Assembly: GCA_024636075.1 (NCBI GenBank)
Contig: JAGXHS010000064.1
Span: 1 to 14,000, forward strand
DNA: 14,000 nt
From: Propionibacteriaceae bacterium
GTDB lineage: Bacteria; Actinomycetota; Actinomycetes; Propionibacteriales; Propionibacteriaceae
Reading direction: 5' to 3'
Part shown: piece after piece, positions 12,433 through 14,000 of the stretch
Position numbering within the stretch: position 1 is the stretch's first letter
Layout of the letters: each line of letters opens with the position of its first letter
The notes under the pieces: generated by a model
The model's database searches: none
The model's input: the letters and a program-made list of their open reading frames with translations, nothing else
What the model was told of the DNA's origin: nothing
Made by a program: the position numbers and the translations under genes

Positions 12433-14000
12433 ATGGAGATCGACATCCACACCACGGCCGGCAAGCTGGCTGATCTGGATCTCAAGATCGACCAAGCGGT
12501 GAACGCCGCCACCCCACAGGCGGTCGAGCGGCAGCATTCCCGCGGAAAGATGACCGCCCGGGAGCGCGTTCTGGCCCTCTTGGACGAGGGCAGCTTCGCT
12601 GAACTTGACCAGTTCTCGCGGCATCGTTCGACCTCATTCCAGATGGCGGCCAAGCGACCCTACGGGGACGGCGTGATCATCGGGATGGGTGCCATCGACA
12701 ACCGACCGGTGTGCGTGTTCAGCCAGGACGTCGCCATTTTCGGTGGCGCCCTCGGCCAGGTGTACGGGGAAAAGATCTGCAAGATCATCGACTTCGCGCT
12801 GAAGACCGGTTGCCCGCTGATCGGATTGATCGAGGGCGGCGGAGCCCGGATCCAGGAAGGTGTGGTGTCGCTGGGTCTGTACGGAGAGATCTTCCGGCGC
12901 AATACCCATGCCTCCGGCGTGATACCGCAGATATCGGTGATCATGGGAGCTGCTGCCGGCGGCCACGTCTATTCCCCGGCCCTGACCGACTTCACCATCA
13001 TGGTCGACAAGACCTCGCAGATGTTCATCACCGGTCCCAGTGTGATCGAGACCGTCACCGGTGAGACCGTCAGCATGGAGGAACTGGGTGGCGGACGAAC
13101 CCACAACACGCTGTCCGGCAACGCCCACTATCTGGCCGCTGACGAATCGGATGCCCTGGAGTTCGTCCGTGATCTGTTGAGCTACCTGCCGGACAACAAC
13201 CTGGCAAATCCGCCGATCCACGACGATCGACCCGTCGATCTGTCCATCAGCGACACCGACCGCAGTCTGGACACCCTGATCCCGGATGCACCGAACCAGC
13301 CCTACGACATGAGCACGGTGATCCGCGCGGTCCTGGACGACGGGGAGTTCCTGGAGATCCAGGAACTGTTCGGCCCGAACATCCTGTGCGGACTCGGCCG
13401 GATCGAGAGTCGTCCGATCGCGGTGGTGGCGAACCAACCGACCCAGCTCGCCGGGTGTCTGGACATCAACGCGGCGGAGAAGGCGGCGCGCTTCATCCGC
13501 ACCTGCGACTGTTTCAACATTCCCGTGTTGACGTTCGAGGACACTCCGGGCTTCCTGCCCGGAGTCGACCAGGAGCATCTTGGCATCATCCGCCGTGGGG
13601 CCAAACTCATCTACGCCTATGCCGAGGCGACGGTGCCGCTGATCACGGTGATCACCCGCAAGGCCTACGGCGGGGCATACGACGTGATGGGCTCCAAACA
13701 CCTGGGTGCCGACATCAACCTTGCCTGGCCAACTGCGCAGATCGCGGTGATGGGCGCGGAAGGTGCTGTCAACATCCTGTACTCCAAGGAGCTGGCCAAC
13801 CACGCCGACCCTGAGGCCCGCCGACAGCAGCTCATCACCGAGTACAACGATGAACTCGCCAACCCGTATGTAGCGTCCGAGCGTGGCTACATCGATCAGG
13901 TGATCCACCCGCACGAGACCCGCACGGAAGTGATCCGGGTGTTGCGGCTGCTCCGGAACAAGCGCGCCTCGCTGCCGCCGAAGAAGCACGGGAACATTCC
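12433..14000 (+). CDS. accD5: Acyl-CoA (probably propionyl-CoA) carboxylase beta subunit, last codon(s) beyond window
   Basis: Carboxyltransferase chain that moves CO2 from carboxybiotin to acyl-CoA, giving methylmalonyl-CoA or malonyl-CoA. The window shows 522 codons, ending PPKKHGNIP, where relatives stop one or two residues later. Both crotonase-like halves are present. The N-half has FSQDVAIFGGALGQVYGEK, IEGGGARIQEG, MGAAAGGHVYSPALTDF and FITGPSVIETVTGE. The C-half has VVANQPTQLAGCLDINAAEK, DTPGFLPGVDQE, RKAYGGAYDVMGSKHLGAD and WPTAQIAVMGAEGAV. Asp417 in GGAYDVM corresponds to the aspartate (Asp422) that marks propionyl-CoA preference in Streptomyces PccB, where acetyl-preferring AccB has isoleucine. 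The start is the ATG 6 nt after the TACTGT box. The gene is divergent from birA, as at accD5 in mycobacteria. The alternative name is pccB. Confidence 0.95.
   Translation, partial: MEIDIHTTAGKLADLDLKIDQAVNAATPQAVERQHSRGKMTARERVLALLDEGSFAELDQFSRHRSTSFQMAAKRPYGDGVIIGMGAIDNRPVCVFSQDVAIFGGALGQVYGEKICKIIDFALKTGCPLIGLIEGGGARIQEGVVSLGLYGEIFRRNTHASGVIPQISVIMGAAAGGHVYSPALTDFTIMVDKTSQMFITGPSVIETVTGETVSMEELGGGRTHNTLSGNAHYLAADESDALEFVRDLLSYLPDNNLANPPIHDDRPVDLSISDTDRSLDTLIPDAPNQPYDMSTVIRAVLDDGEFLEIQELFGPNILCGLGRIESRPIAVVANQPTQLAGCLDINAAEKAARFIRTCDCFNIPVLTFEDTPGFLPGVDQEHLGIIRRGAKLIYAYAEATVPLITVITRKAYGGAYDVMGSKHLGADINLAWPTAQIAVMGAEGAVNILYSKELANHADPEARRQQLITEYNDELANPYVASERGYIDQVIHPHETRTEVIRVLRLLRNKRASLPPKKHGNI

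Noticed and set aside
12634..13989. A 451-residue open frame on the minus strand opposite the carboxylase gene.
   Set aside because: It mirrors the codon pattern of accD, has no promoter or ribosome binding site, and its protein resembles no family. Long antisense frames are normal in high-GC coding DNA.

Overview
The window is chromosomal DNA of a high-GC actinobacterium (Actinomycetota). A WhiB-family regulator, leaderless-looking start sites, GTG starts, two LytR-CpsA-Psr (LCP) proteins, a TIGR03089 protein and an acyl-CoA carboxylase beta chain beside a biotin ligase all point that way. Gene order matches my memory of the Mycobacterium tuberculosis segment whiB2 to accD5 (Rv3260c-Rv3280): whiB, manC, TIGR03089, LCP, purE-purK, GtrA, birA, accD, with the same relative orientations. 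There is no rmlD. A membrane-anchored ExoA-like glycosyltransferase sits where mycobacteria have wbbL, and there is a second LCP gene plus an ABC exporter. A member of Propionibacteriales is plausible but unproven.

Layout. 1-172 (-): start of a WhiB2/WhmD-like gene, with a good promoter and a leader hairpin. 312-1145 (-): a four-helix membrane protein of unknown function. 1200-2279 (-): mannose-1-phosphate guanylyltransferase. 2324-3022 (+): TIGR03089 protein, divergent from manC across 44 bp. 3050-4096 (-): GT2 glycosyltransferase, downstream of LCP protein 1 (4117-5670, -). 5798-6991 (+): LCP protein 2, divergent from LCP 1. 7063-9044 (+): ABC ATPase and permease. 9075-10782 (-): purK-purE operon. 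10783-11170: the only long gene-free stretch, holding a cluster of palindromic repeats. 11171-11578 (+): GtrA-like membrane protein. 11580-12392 (-): biotin-protein ligase. 12433-14000 (+): acyl-CoA carboxylase beta subunit, cut by the window edge only at its last residue or so.

How the genes fit together. manC, the glycosyltransferase, the two LCP proteins and perhaps GtrA suit cell-envelope glycan synthesis: GDP-mannose supply, lipid-linked sugar transfer and final attachment of polymer to peptidoglycan. purE and purK carry out the carboxyaminoimidazole steps of purine synthesis. birA attaches biotin to the carboxylase alpha chain that works with the AccD/PccB subunit. WhiB2-type regulators control division and septation in relatives.

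The most interesting signals are regulatory. Six genes (manC, TIGR03089, LCP 2, purK, birA, accD) each have a TAnnnT -10 element ending 6-7 nt before the start codon, as expected for leaderless mRNAs. In two divergent pairs (manC/TIGR03089 and birA/accD) the two -10 boxes lie so close that each promoter's -35 zone falls on the other's -10. I saw no tRNA, rRNA, insertion sequence, CRISPR array or convincing intrinsic terminator, and no complete new multi-gene system.
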